Origin: Micromussa lordhowensis
Lineage: Eukaryota; Cnidaria; Anthozoa; Scleractinia; Lobophylliidae
Assembly: GCA_964020085.1 (NCBI GenBank)
Contig: OZ026598.1
Span: forward strand, 23,033,450 to 23,097,449
Direction of reading: 5' to 3'
DNA: 64,000 nt
Shown here: positions 23,719-35,671 of the stretch, piece by piece
How positions within the stretch are numbered: position 1 is the stretch's first letter
Layout: each line of letters begins with the position of its first letter
Translations under genes and position numbers: made by a program
The notes under the pieces: model-generated
Database searches by the model: none
Seen by the model: only the letters and a program-made list of their open reading frames with translations
Told to the model about the DNA's origin: nothing

Positions 23719-24559
23719 TACCGTATTTACCCGTGTATAAGTCGATCCCGTGTATAAGTCGACCCCCCATTTTGGAGCCAAAAAATAAGTTTTTTTCTCA
23801 TTTCTGCGTGAGAATTTTCTTGAAAAACCAATCTCATATCTTAGAATTTTCTTTCAGGTATGTTATAGTTACACAAAAAAAATCACAGCAAGTTTGGACG
23901 TAAAGTTTATTATTGCATGTACGCCAGCGTTGAAGCATGTTTTAGCGACAAATATAAGCTGCATTTTGTTCATAATTTTTGAAATAAGCTAACAAAATCA
24001 CACATACTAATCTTTAACAAACCTTTATCGTTGTGGAGCATTGTGAAGCAGGTTTACAAGACAGGCTAAACGCCAAGGAAGCTCAAGAAACTTTGAAAAT
24101 GCTTCGATAAACAAAGTGCCACGATGCCTTGGAACTTGGTAACCGAGCTAGCTCCTAGGACCACACACGCTCACATGGTTACAAAGCCAGGTTACTAAGC
24201 AGCAAAATTTCGAAGCTAGAACTGTGGCTTTCGTCGAGCGGACTTGCCACGGTATTGGCAACAAATATTAGTTCTTTATTCTAGAAATGTGCCAGTGAGT
24301 ATCTACAACATTCAGCTTTACGCTAGGAGATCATTCTTAAAGCATTTTAACTTGAACCGCTCAGGTCGATCAGGGAAAAGACATCGTAACTTGCACCGTG
24401 TAAAAGTGGATGTTAGTTGACATATGCGACAATTGTTATGCTAATTTGTCCTGACCATCTTTTTATCTCAGTTTTTGACCCATGTATAAGTCGAGGGTGA
24501 TTTTTTTGGACCAATTTTTAGGCTGTAAAAGGTTGACTTATACACGGGTAAATACGGTA
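23719..24559. mobile_element. 837-bp MITE flanked by TA
   Basis: Element 23721-24557 has inverted ends CCGTATTTACCCGTGTATAA plus GTC (23 bases matching) and a TA on both sides. A second, inner copy of GTATAAGTCGA follows on each side (about 23750 and 24484). No coding capacity is visible. TA flanks suggest a Tc1/mariner-type non-autonomous element, but the ends do not resemble a Tc1 family I can name. Confidence 0.75.
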
Positions 24560-26129
24560 TGTCGGGTATCAACTTCACAACACCTTGAGTGAATAAACCA
24601 GATATTGCCTTTCAAAGTGGCTAATTTGTCCGAACTTGCCAATCGATGTAGGGGATATTTTGGCCCGTTTCTGAAAGTTTGTCTTTTCACGAAGCTGTCG
24701 AGAGCGGGGGAAGATGAATTCAAGCAAGACTTCAGCTCCAACAAAGAGCTTTTAGTGAGGAATATTTGCAGAAATTTGAGAAGACATGAGGTATTTGAGT
24801 CTGTTTTAAGAGTAAATTTTGAGTCTCGATTTGTCCGAACTTTTTTTCCAAGACCACACAACCAAGACCATTTTTGTAGGTGAAAAGTAGTTCCCTTTCT
24901 TTTAGGAGCGGGGGAAAATGATTATCTTCCCTTATGGCTCAGCCATTTGAAAATTTGTTTTTAATGCCATACAATCCCTTGTAATTTTTGTCCGCAATTT
25001 TTAAAAGCTGTTCGCCATGAAATATGATCGATGACTCAGATTTCTGGTAATGTGGTGCTTTTCTTGGTGCTTTTCTTGTGCAGGAATGTTTTTTTTTGGT
25101 AATTACCCAACCCCTGCCCCTCAATGTGGCCATCGAAATAGCCGCCGGTCTGGGTCTGTCTTCATACAATGTTTAGTGTATGTTTGTAAAACTTCCTGAC
25201 TTCGATAGTTAGATGAAACGGGTCGGAAAATAAACAAGTTTTACAACGCTACTTCGCAGAGTGCTGCTCACTAGCTTTGGTTTAAAAACATTGAAGAATA
25301 TTGTTTTGCAATGTGACCGGAATATATAATCTGACCGGACACCCACGTTGATCCAAACCCAACCCAGTATGGGAAACCTCGGGAAGAAGGGATGGATAAC
25401 CGCAGCTATTCCCTGTCTCTTATTACATAAGCAGTGTCAATCATCTTTTGATGCAAATCATTTTAACGAAGTTTGTTTCTCGACACCGGCTTATAGTTGA
25501 GCCGTGAATGTTTTCCATTAGTTTATTGCCTGGTTATTGTGCTTGGTCTTTAAAAGAGCGTTCATATACCTAGGTGACCCTAGTTCCTTGTACGTGTCGG
25601 GAAAATAAACCATAACCCATGTGATTGAATCTACAAATTTAAATCTTTTTATAAACTGAGTTTTAGTTGGAGTGTGCGAAAAATTTGCAGGTTTGGTAAT
25701 TAAGCACGAATGCACGATCTCCGTGTTGTCAGTCCTGCTAGTAAGTCACGCAAAAACGTGCATGAAACCACCACAAAGAAATACTGGACATACATGTACC
25801 AAGAGAGATACACGAAAACAAAATAATGATAATTTGTAGAGAATCCCCAGTTGATGGAAGAGTCAAAATACACAAAGAATAAGAAAATAATACTACATTC
25901 ATTTGTTGTCGCTGTTTATAGAGCCAAAAAAGTGTGTTTCAATGTTTCAGGCAGACAGTTTTACTGATAGCGGGCCACCATTCAATGGATTTTATTAAAT
26001 ATAGTTTCGATCACACAATAAATCACGCAATGTTTCGTTATTCACTTCGGAAGTTTGATACAGTGAAAGGTATAAAAGCCTCATAGTCACATTAACTGAA
26101 CCTTATACATTTAGACAACAGTAGTCATA
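24560..26129. other. spacer before plus-strand gene
   Basis: No recognisable coding exon. Frames at 24861-24538 (-) and 24605-24883 (+) overlap each other and carry no domain. The last 100 bases contain a TATAAAAG box (about 26070) upstream of the ATG at 26130 and may be its promoter. Confidence 0.4.
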
Positions 26130-29042
26130 ATGTCTTTACGTGCTTCCCTTAAAGTTCCCAAGAATGGACTGTTCTATTTTAAGTTCGATCGCACTATCAG
26201 TATTGTTCCGCTGAAAAAAATTGTCAAAGTGATTAGCGGCGATATTGTTAGTAACGGCAGCAAAGTTGAGCTGAACTACGGAGGTGCAACACTGGAGGCT
26301 GAAATTATCGGAGTCAATGGTATGTATGTTTTTTGTACGTAAAGTGTGCATTTCTTGGTTGAATACTTGTTTGCTGACAAAATGGAAAAAAAGTTGACAA
26401 GGTTACTGCAACTCATTTTGGTAACCTTCATTACTTTTATTATCCTAGATGATACCTCGGAACTCCGCACACTTGAAGGGAGATTGCTGAACGATCCCCC
26501 AATTTCTAGGCTGTTTGAGGAGCCAGGATCAGACACAGAGCATGATCTGAAATATGAGCAAGAGCCTGTACCAAGGAAAAGGAAACCGCAGACAAACAAG
26601 AAGGCAGCAAAAAAAAACAGTCAACAAGGAGGTCTCTGCAGAGCTTAAAAAAAAGAATGAGAAGAAGAAGAAGGAACCAGAACTGGTAAGCACAGTCATA
26701 TTTACATCTTTCAGTAATTATCCGTTGGGTTTCGGTCATGAGGTTGTTATAGTGGTAGGCTTCTGCTGCTGCTGTGAGCATTCTGTTTACTTTTTAGAGT
26801 AATAATTTACTCAGTGCACTCGTTATTTTGGGCTGAGCTTGAATTTTCTTACTTTGGCGATTTGAACCTGAAAACATGTGAAAACGTTATTAGGATGTTT
26901 TAAACGATGGAATCTCAGCAGGGGTATTTTCTAAGCCTGTTATTAAAATGTTAGTCAAGCTCGAACTCAACGTTCTTGTAAAAGAGATGTTTTTTTATAT
27001 TAAAACACATTTTCAATTTCTTGACTTCATTTAGAGTAGAGAGAGATTCATGAACACTAATCCCGCATCTGTGTGCAAAACAAATCAGTGCTGTCAACGT
27101 AGTTTTCATGGTGATAACAACAATATAGAGCAGTGGTTCATTTATTTCACACTATTTACATAAAGTTAACATAGGAAAAAAAACTATAGTTACAATACAC
27201 GATTACAAGATAAAATAATTACAATACAGGTTAAAAAATGTGTATGGTGGTCAAAGTAGCAAAGGCTTTCTAGTTGACCACCATCTACTTTTAAGTAAAC
27301 AAAGAACTGACACTGAGCTTAACTGAAATATGGTAAAAAATATTTGTAGAGCCTAGGACTAATGTACAAAAAAAGGAACAAGGAACAAACAAACAAACAC
27401 ACAAACAAACAGCAACAGCAGCAAGCAAAAACAGAAGTTTAGCTACATACTTTACATTTGACCATTAAACAAAACATATATTAGCTGATTGACAAGAAAT
27501 TAGGTGGGCCTTATAAAGTTTCTTAAACTTGTTAAATGTATTTGCTTTTTTTAATGCCAAGGGGACAGCTTCCCACATGACAGTAGCAGAGTACTTAAAA
27601 GTAAATTTGCCTATGTTAGTTCTAACTTGTGGTTGGTAAAAGTTTAAGCTTAGCAGAATTTCTGGTGTTATAGGAGTGGACAGTTGTTGTAGGCGTTAAA
27701 AAGTTATGGAAGATTTCTGGAACAGTTGATGGATTGTTGTATAATTTAAATGCCTTTGAGCAGATTTGGAATTTAACAACATTTTCAAATTTTTAAATAT
27801 CAAGGATTTGATAATATGGTAAAGAAGGCTCCTGTTTGTTTGCAAAAAAAATACTACGGATGCATTTATTTTGTTTAGTGCATATCTTATTTAGATTAGT
27901 CTGATAATTGTTGCCCCAACACATTGCACCATAATTAAGATAAGGGTAAATAAGTGCATAATACAGCTGTCTTAACATCTTTAAATTCAGGTAATTCCTT
28001 AGTTGGTTCAGGACTCCAAGGTTTTTAGTCAGTTTGCCTTGTACATGTGCTATTTGAGTTTTCCAGTTTAAATGCTTATCTAAAGCATTTGGAACGATAT
28101 GGAAGATTAACTAAAACATTTGGATTTAAAATCATTTAGGAAGTCGCTGAAATGTAACATTCATGGTTGATTTTGATTTGATTTTTCTCGACTCGGATGT
28201 TAATGTTTATTGGTAAATAAACAACCCTATTTTAATTGTAAATGAGAATTGAAAAGCCCCTAGGGGAATTCTTATTAATGAATGTATTTAATGAATTTGG
28301 GAATTCCTTCTATTCTTTTCAAAGGTAGTGTCCAAAAAGGACCAAAGGGATACTGACACCCCCATAGCCAGTGAAAAGTGACATTATGTGAGTAGAAATG
28401 CAACAAGAGGATATACTAGCGAACCAACAGGCAATTTTAGATCGCCTCGGCGGTATTTCTTGTCTCCTTAATGAAAGAGCAAGAAAGAAAGGAGTATCTC
28501 CACTAGGATGTAATAGTAGTGCTAGTGGTAGCCATTCTAGTGTTAGCGTGACTACTAGTACTGTTAACACTAAAGTGACAAAGGTGATCCTGCCCAGCTC
28601 TGATATTGAACAGGAGACATCAACTTGTGGAAAGACAAAGAGTGCCAAAATGCTTCAGCCTCTTTTGCCTACCAAAAAAGCCATTTATGTTGATGACGAT
28701 TCAGGGGAAGAACCTAATGCACCCAAGACTTCAGCACTTACAGCAGATGATGTTGTTGTGGAAGAAAACAAATTATTGCTTAAAGATATCCGTGACATGG
28801 TGGGCAATGCTTATTCACGGGAAGAGTTGCCTGAATCCAGCGTTGAAGGGGGGAAAAGGAAGTATCGGGGAGTTGAATTCGTTAAAAATGTACTCTCTCC
28901 CGCTAGACTAAACAAAATTATAAAATCTGCCCAAAAAAAGCATCCTCAGGCATTTTCAAGACTCAACAATACAGGAGAACTTCGAGAGGCAATAAATATG
29001 AAATGTAGGAAAACCGTCAAAGGGAAATCCCTCCCCAAGTAA
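26130..29042 (+). CDS. multi-exon nuclear-type protein, unknown family
   Basis: Exon 1 (26130-26319) starts at ATG and ends at GTATGT. Exon 2 (26449-26685) follows CTAG and ends at GTAAGC; it is Lys-rich (RKRKPQTNKKAAKK) with probable nuclear targeting. The exon 2 frame shifts in an A9 run at about 26609; one A fewer restores KTVNKEVSAELKKK up to the splice site. Exon 3 (from 28325) hits a stop at 28379. Frame 28398-29042 then reads 214 codons ending FVKNVLSPARLNKIIKSAQK and REAINMKCRKTVKG. The long final intron contains a LINE tail. I cannot name the family; BEN-like was considered but not supported. Either an active gene with base-call errors or an early pseudogene. Confidence 0.45.
27480..28100 (-). 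mobile_element. LINE tail inside an intron
   Basis: The minus-strand frame 27978-27793 encodes LRQLYYALIYPYLNYGAMCW and the downstream segment HNFLTPTTTVHSYNTRNSA, which is the end of a non-LTR retrotransposon ORF2. It is 5'-truncated, in reverse orientation within the intron of the gene 26130-29042. The 3' limit is uncertain; AT-rich sequence with an inverted GATGGTGGTC repeat continues to about 27240. Confidence 0.7.
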
Positions 29043-29342
29043 AATGTATTGGTTTTTTTTAATGAAAGAATTGGATTCATCCATGTACGTAGTGGGAGTA
29101 ATGTTTATTATCATATGTAAGTAAATTTCTTGACAAAGCTCAATCATAAAGGAATTATTTTATTATAAGCGTGACAAACTTCATCAATTATAAATATGCC
29201 ATTGTAATATTTGAGAATTATTGCTACAACTGATCTTACTAATTAAAGGTAATTACTCTTTCTGGAAACCTAAACCACAATTGTCGTACGTATTTACACT
29301 GTTATTTTAATTACAATAAAGCGGCAGGACAAATCATCAACT

Positions 29343-30984
29343 CTACTTTTTTGTGTGCTTCATTAAAAGATTATGGCATTTTTCATCTGCTTTAGAGTTG
29401 AAGATATACCGGCAACTACTCTCCCGACAGGAATCTTGGCGTTTCCCTTTCAAACTGGGGAGATACTCCTCAAAATCCAGACTAGGGTGCATCTTGGCAA
29501 TGTGCAAAAGGGTATCGTAGTGTCCAATGTATACTTTACTTGGTTTGGGGGTTGTTACCATTCTACCGTGTTCTTGTGAAAAAACAAAAAAATTAACTGC
29601 TTGTATACCCAGTTTTGAGCAGTGATTGCAATCCAAACAAGTGCACTTAACAAATTCAATCTGATAAGTTTTTCTCGTCAGATGCCTCACGAAAAACTGA
29701 TACTCTGACCGACAATTTGTTAGTTGAGGATCACCCCTTAACTTGTGGGCACTGCTGTTTGCCATGGTTTTCAGTACTTCATGGTCATTAGCTTGTCCTC
29801 CCCCAGGGACTTTATGCATTTCACACGAGCAGGAAAAGAGTCAATTGTTTTGCCTTCCCAATATTTGCTGCATTTGTAGCATGCCTCATCCAAAACCTCT
29901 GCTTTCCTCTTACTAATTTCATCTTCACTTAAAGCCTCAAATTCCACCCAGGGAGAGGCTTTCCCCTCCAAGGCAATTGGGAGTGTTACACCAGTGAGCC
30001 ACTTAGATAGGGGGTCCAACTGCATTCTATGGGATTGAGATGGTTGTATCCTGGGGCATATGAAGTGAGGATTAAAATGTCAAGGTTTAAATCTCGCCAC
30101 AGCCGACCAAAATTCATTAGATTCGGTGTAGACCTAGGTGTCCAATCTGGTCCCCCATCGCAAACTATGGTGACTGCTTTTTTATTTTCTCCCAGAACAG
30201 TGGGCTGCAAAATTTCCTTCAGGTTGTTGACATGCATTGCACTTGTACTTTTATGGAACATGGATGCATGTAGACGCACGTTGAGTGCACCCGATCTCGG
30301 CCATCTTATTGGGTCTCTGCCCAATGCATCTATAAACATTTTGTCCCTTAAGTTACGCGCACATGAGCAGTGATATGGCGGTGCAGAACTGGAGCGATAT
30401 TTGCTTTTAGCGTGAACCCGCCGTTTTCTTGATTTTAGCAACAAATACCCGACTGGAACAAGTTTGGCATTTGCATATGGAAAATCATGATCGGGGTAGT
30501 TCGGTTGGTCGTCCGTTGCAAATTTGTTATTTATTGAAAAATGCCTGCTTACAGCCAATGTTCCAACATTCACCTTGTTTTTGTCATCAGCAGAAACGGC
30601 AATTGTTTCGTTGGAAAACATTTCCGCGAGTTCTCCAACTATATTCACTTGAGCGGATGTGTAGTGAAAATCGGGATGTGTTTTGCACACAAGATCATTT
30701 CTTTTTGGCGGCCGCTTGGCATCTACTAAGCTTTTGTATCGCTTAGATGCCTTTCGATTCTTATTTTGCGGCAAAAGAAGACGGTGTATTGTGTGAATTG
30801 AAATTTCTTTTAGCGATGGGATTTCTCTAAGAACATGACTCCGAATGGCTGATAGAGTAACGCCATGGCTATATTGCGCATCATCTCTTCTTCGATCGTG
30901 AGCAGATGAAGAGTGCTGAGTGATAAAATCATTGAAAATTTCTACGATCGCCGGGTGAAAGTCAACGACTGATGGTCTTCCCAC
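29343..30984 (-). pseudogene. DDE transposase-like protein with three frames
   Basis: Frame 30984-29986 has NETIAVSADDKNKVNVGT (first Asp), TIVCDGGPDWTPRSTPNLMN (second Asp) and APGYNHLNPIECSWTP (Glu), so a D-D-E triad is visible. The N-terminal part reads GRPSVVDFHPAIVEIFNDFI, and an open frame continues upstream to about 31060. After ECSWTP a run of five C residues (about 30013) shifts the frame into 30025-29771. A second shift near 29800 leads to 29819-29343, which holds CTCLDCNHC, a possible zinc site. I recognise the type from cnidarian repeat proteins but cannot give a superfamily. It is divergent from the P2X7-type gene, 385 bp apart. Confidence 0.65.
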
Positions 30985-31368
30985 CTTTCTCTTGGTTCCT
31001 TTAGACAGAAAATCATATCTGTTAACTGAATAACTGTCACAATACTTGAAGAGTGGCAGTTTTTGTAAATAGGGTTGTCATCTTTTTAAAAGAATAAAGT
31101 TGTTATCACAATTTTTACTACAGTGGCTTAAGTATCGGGGCACTGCCGGATAAGCTGATACTGGAAATGCAGCGGGTTACCGACTTTGCGGATTAGATTT
31201 ATTTAAGTTTTGAGAAGTGAAACCATCCCGAGAAAAACCATTCAGCACAAGTATAAAACTAATTACTTCTCTATGTTCATTTCATACTAGGCCGAAACAT
31301 GCTTAGTCTGAAAGCGAAAATTATTACTCTTGGGCTCCACAGTCGCCAGAATTCTGACAAATTTTACA
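30985..31368. promoter_or_regulatory. divergent intergenic region
   Basis: The 384 bp between the minus-strand DDE gene and the plus-strand P2X7-type gene must hold both promoters if both are transcribed. No TATA box is clear for either. Minus-strand coding may extend into the first 80 bases. Confidence 0.35.
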
Positions 31369-32756
31369 ATGTCCTCTACTTCGTCGGATTCAGAGATGAG
31401 CTTTAACTCAGAAGACTCGGAAATTAATTTTATCCCTGGATACGAGATAGAAGCCGAACAAGACGTGTTTTGCGAATCTCCACAGAGTTCATCGCGAACT
31501 TCGAGCGATGACAAAGCTGCTGCTTATGCTGACGATCCACTGGCCGACACAGAATGGACATCGAAATACGAAAAGCAGGTAGAAGCCGACAAACAACTCA
31601 AGCGAAGACTTAAGAACTGATTAGAAGGCAACGTAGAACTCCACGAATGGTAAGATTCGCATGTGTTACTCTGTTTTGTTTTGTTTTGTTTCCGCACGAA
31701 AGCTTTGATGTACGCTTAACATGCTAGCTTAGGTACTTTCCTTGCAGTTTTGCTTTGGCATCTTCTCTTCCTCAAATAATTCATCCATTGATACTATGGG
31801 TGTGTTATCTCTAGGTGCAAGTGTGGAAATTGTAACATTGGCTCCCTTCAAAACATCAGCGAATGTTACTGCTGTAGCGAGCTAGAGGGTTGTCAAGAAT
31901 CAATGAAGAGTGATCTAGTACTTCAAGACATTGGCTCTGATGTGGAGTTGACATGTGTGACTGAGCATCCAGGATTCCAACCAGTTTGTCTCCAGAAATG
32001 GAGCCTAAGATTAGCTGCGGGAAAATATAAAACCAAGGGGAAGAAAACATATCGACAAACTGACGGTGAAGAAAGGTGTGTTCTCCTATTACTAAGGATC
32101 TCTGTTACATACATGTTTATACGTTCTCATAAGCCTACTTCGTTTAGCTCTTCTTTTGTAGAGTTACTGTTTCCTCAGTTGACAAGTCGTGTCTTCGTTT
32201 GTTCTTTCTTTATTGCGTTGAGTGCATTGTATATAGGGGTCGCACCAAAGGACTCCCAGTTTCAAGAATAGAGGGCCTACAGCAACTTAGTTGACTTGGT
32301 CTGGGGGGTTGGTGATTTTTCTGTTCCAGAGTATTATGCATATTAATCATAATTATTATGAAGAATTTTTCTGGCAAGGGGGGGGGGGGGGGGCAGTGGA
32401 ACTGTTGATGATTTTTGCTGTTGCAAAGTATAACATGTATGTAGTAATTATGCAGAATTTTTCTCTCTTTTTCCTGGTCCCTATGACTTTCCTGGCCACT
32501 CTGTCTCACCCTCATAGAGTTCCTACTTCCCTATCCTCCACAATAAGATCTTTATACAAAGTCTTTCCCATTACTCTCTTGCAGTTTCTTACGCAGTGTT
32601 TCATATCGGGAGTTCACAAGGCTGGTGTATGGGCTCTTGAGAAACAAGAGGATTCCTCTACCTGCTTGTGCCTATGCAGCAATCAGGAGAGAATTTCCCG
32701 TCAAAAAGAATGAAACCTTCAAGGGATTTGACCTTGATGAAGATGACAGTGACTAA
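31369..32756 (+). CDS. three-exon gene for P2X7-type cytoplasmic domain
   Basis: Exon 1 is 31369-31649 (donor GTAAG), exon 2 31815-32075 (acceptor CTAG, donor GTGTG), exon 3 32585-32756 (acceptor GCAG). All phases agree; the Trp codon is split across the first junction, giving HEW-CKCGNC. The product has an acidic Ser-rich N-terminus, then CKCGNCNIGS, ECYCCSELEGC, TEHPGFQPVCLQKW, and in exon 3 REFTRLVYGLLRNKRIPLP. This Cys/His order is that of the zinc-binding C-terminal 'ballast' domain of P2X7 receptors, here without any channel segment. A TGA at 31618-31620 interrupts exon 1 where Arg is likely (CGA to TGA). A paralogous last exon lies at 16483-16629. Confidence 0.75.
32378..32393. repeat. 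G16 homopolymer in intron
   Basis: Sixteen consecutive G residues within the second intron of the P2X7-type gene. It could form a quadruplex or stall a polymerase; length is likely variable. Confidence 0.6.
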
Positions 32757-33470
32757 TATCTGCCATTAATTTCTATTGATTTTACTTACTTCTCGTGGAC
32801 AAATTGTAATATTACACTAGTCCAGCATTGAAAAATACTGCCTAAACTCAGAATAAATTCAGTGGTGATGCACTAGGGGCTATTTAATTCATAGAAAATT
32901 ACTCCAGAAAAAAGATTCTAAGACGTTATCAAAGCAGATGAAAATTAGTTATTTAACAAGTGTCTTCAAACAATTAAAAACATTTCCGAGTTTATCTCAA
33001 AACTCACAAAATGACATGCATATACACCTTTCCTATCATACTCTTTTCAATTTTGATATTATTGTGGCTTCCAAATGCAAATTGAAAACATAAATGCAAA
33101 TGTTGTGAAGTTCTCTTTTTTTAATGATACTATGATAGCTATGATTCTAGTTTTCTTCGTATAGACCTCTTATGTTTTTTCATACATATATGATAACTGT
33201 TCTGAAACATGCCAACACGTCTGAGGAGGCAGTTTCAGATCACTATATCTCAAATGCCTTTATCACTGGCAAGTTGTCTACCCACCCCTGAACCACCCAT
33301 CTAAGTTGCCCTCTAATAGACCTCTGGGTCGGGAGACGCCTCATGTCTAGACCAAGTCCCTTTCCAGGGGATAAGAAATTCTGGCTCCTTTGCAGCCAAA
33401 CATATATTAAGATGACAGGACGAGAAAAATACGTTTTCTTATACTTTATTGTAACTTAAAGTCTAACTGA
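32757..33470. other. AT-rich spacer
   Basis: No open frame with a domain. It marks the change from AT-rich DNA to the GC-richer Helitron-like block. Confidence 0.4.
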
Positions 33471-33474
33471 CATC

Positions 33475-33846
33475 GTTGAGAAATCTTATGCTAGCTTTTC
33501 CTAGAACACGAATATTTCTGAAAACTGGCGAAAGCGCGACATATGCGCTGGAAGCAGGGTTTTAAGGGCGTGACTGGCCCTCCTGTCGAGCGGCCAGTCA
33601 CACCATGTTTCTTTTTTGCCAAGGGAAGCCCAAGACGGTATTAAAATTCCGAGCGACAATGTTGAGAAATCTTATCCTAGCTTTTCCTAGAACATGGATA
33701 TTTCTGTAAACCAGCCAAAACGTGACATGTGCTGGAAGCAGGATTTTGAGGGCGCAACTGGCCCTCCTGTCGAGCGGCCAGGCACGCCATGTTTTTTTTT
33801 GCCGAGGGAAGCCAAAAACGGCATTAAAATTCGGAGCGGATCTTAA
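33475..33846. repeat. 186-bp tandem duplication
   Basis: GTTGAGAAATCTTAT begins at 33475 and again at 33661, and similarity continues through both copies (CTTTTCCTAGAACA, GGCCCTCCTGTCGAGCGGCC, AAGGGAAGCC). Period 186 bp. It lies on the downstream (3') side of the minus-strand Helitron-like block. Each copy contains an inverted GGCC-rich hairpin (CCTCCTGTCGAGCGGCC region). Whether it is part of the element is unknown. Confidence 0.8.
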
Positions 33847-34110
33847 TGGTGCTTTCTGCACATGTCAATGCATCACCGGTGGCAGATTAGGGCAAAAACT
33901 CTGTCTGAGAAAAGAATGTCGGCAAAGAAAGCTTTGCGTTGAGTTGCCGCAGCTTTGTAAGGATCCGTAGTGTTCAGTGTTAATGGCACCGTTAGTGTCC
34001 AGCTTAATTGTCAAATAACCGCAACTTTGTCAAGTGATGTAAAAGTTTTGTTTACGCTCGCCGTAACTTTGCCTTGGGCGGTCTGGGCAAGTCTTTAATA
34101 ACGTGCAGAG

Positions 34111-35455
34111 TTACTTTTTCTTAGCGGCTGCAGCTAGTTGTCCCCAGACGTCATCCTCGGGGGTGTTGCTGGCAGCGGGTTTGTCTTTCTTTTTGGCCGG
34201 CTCCTCGGCCTTGCTGTCCACCTTAGCTTTTGCTTTTTGATTGGCCGAGGTTGGGGACTTGCCAGTCTGCTGGCAGGGTTTCTTGCCTTGACCTGCTGAC
34301 TCCTTTTGCATTTTTGAAGCTGTCGCTTTGCACTGCTTGCCCTCTTCGTCCGATGAGTCCGAAGACGACGACGAACAGGAGGACTAGGAGGAGACAGCCT
34401 TCTTCTTTGTCTTCTTGGAGCTGGCCTTGGTACCAGACTCTGCAGTAAGGGACTGGCCTGGCAGGGCCCGCGAAACAGAGGCCTTGGCAGCCTTGGCAGA
34501 AGACAGGCAGCGGCCTTCTTCCTCGTCAGATTCTTCCGAAGAGGAGGAGAAGGAGGACGAAGAGGGAGGTGCAGCTACTCGCCTTTTTTTAGTGGACGTC
34601 TTTACCGGCATGGAGATCAGTGGTCCTCACGCCGGTCTCTTGCCCTGTCTGGAAGGTGGCGGCGAGGTCCAGTAAACTGTGCGGTTCCTGGCAGCAGGCT
34701 GGGAGCTGTCTAGCCGAGCGCTGTCTGGCTCCTCCCAAGCACTGGGAAGGCTTCTTGCAGTGTTTCTGGTGCGGCAGGAGCTGGTAGACGGCTGGGACTC
34801 TTCTTCCTCCTTGTCGACAGCCTCCCAAATGCAGACGCCAGGCACCAGCCTGTGTTTCTTGATCACGCTGTCGAGCACAAAGTCCTGCATGCGTCTAGGC
34901 GTTGGGTCGTCTTTGAACTTCTGGTTCGCCAGTGTGCGGCGCGCCTTGTCGGCGAACTCCTGCGGGTTTCTCGTTAGAGTGAGAAGGACGAGCAGGTGCA
35001 CGCAGGTCATGAATAGGCCACCAGCAGCATTGAGGCGCTCCTCCAGGTCAGGCTCTCCAGTTATGGTCTTCATCAGGGTCACAACGTCCTCTCGGGTGGC
35101 AGGCTCACTTTTGCTCTTGTCCTTGTTTTCAAGGCGAGAGAGCTGCGCGCTGAGTGGCCGGAAGTGCATCAAAATGCTGTCTACGAAATCCGCATCTAGG
35201 ATGCCGGGGTCTGCGCTGCGACGATAGGGAAGTTTTCCCTTAGGGTCTGGGCCATCTCTGACAGCGCTATGTTTGGCCGCTGCAGCCATTCGCAGTTGAA
35301 GTCGTGGAGCCTAGAAAGGATGGCTTCCTCGCTGATGTCCTGAATGGCCCCCCGCCATAATTGAGCAGAAAACTCCTTGGAAAGTGTTTGTTGTAGGAAG
35401 GCTTGTGGGTGTTTCCGGAAGACGAAAAGGAGGAAGCGGACCAGCTCTGAGACAT
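34111..35455 (-). pseudogene. GC-rich acidic/Ser-rich ORF beside the Helitron-like genes
   Basis: A probable exon starts at 35455 after TTTTCAG and reads DVSELVRFLLFVFRKHPQAF in one frame. A shift near 35270 leads into a frame that stays open to 34111, with TGA at 34627 and TAG at 34384 as its only interruptions. The latter part has Ser/Asp/Glu clusters (SSSSSDSSDEE), Lys-rich repeats and the end DDVWGQLAAAAKKK. I do not recognise it. It shares strand, GC richness and decay state with the Rep/helicase genes upstream, so it may be their accessory protein. No catalytic motif is visible. Confidence 0.4.
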
Positions 35456-35671
35456 CTGAAAAGAAAGAGTTTGTTTGTTAGAGAGATTTGCAGGCACAGT
35501 TCATTGCAGAGGCTGGTGTGAAGATATGAGCATCAGCTTGCATACACAGTTCAATGGACAGTTCATGAAAAGCGATGGAGATGGAGGACTTTGCCCCATC
35601 GTCCCAGGGCAAGCGACATAACTGCAGTACTTGGAGGAAGAGGCTTGGTTGCAGAGTGTTCATGGCAGACG

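Noticed and set aside
28398..29042. BEN domain at the end of the 26.1-29.0 kb gene
   Set aside because: The C-terminal helix-rich segment lacks the residues I would need to call BEN; left as unknown.
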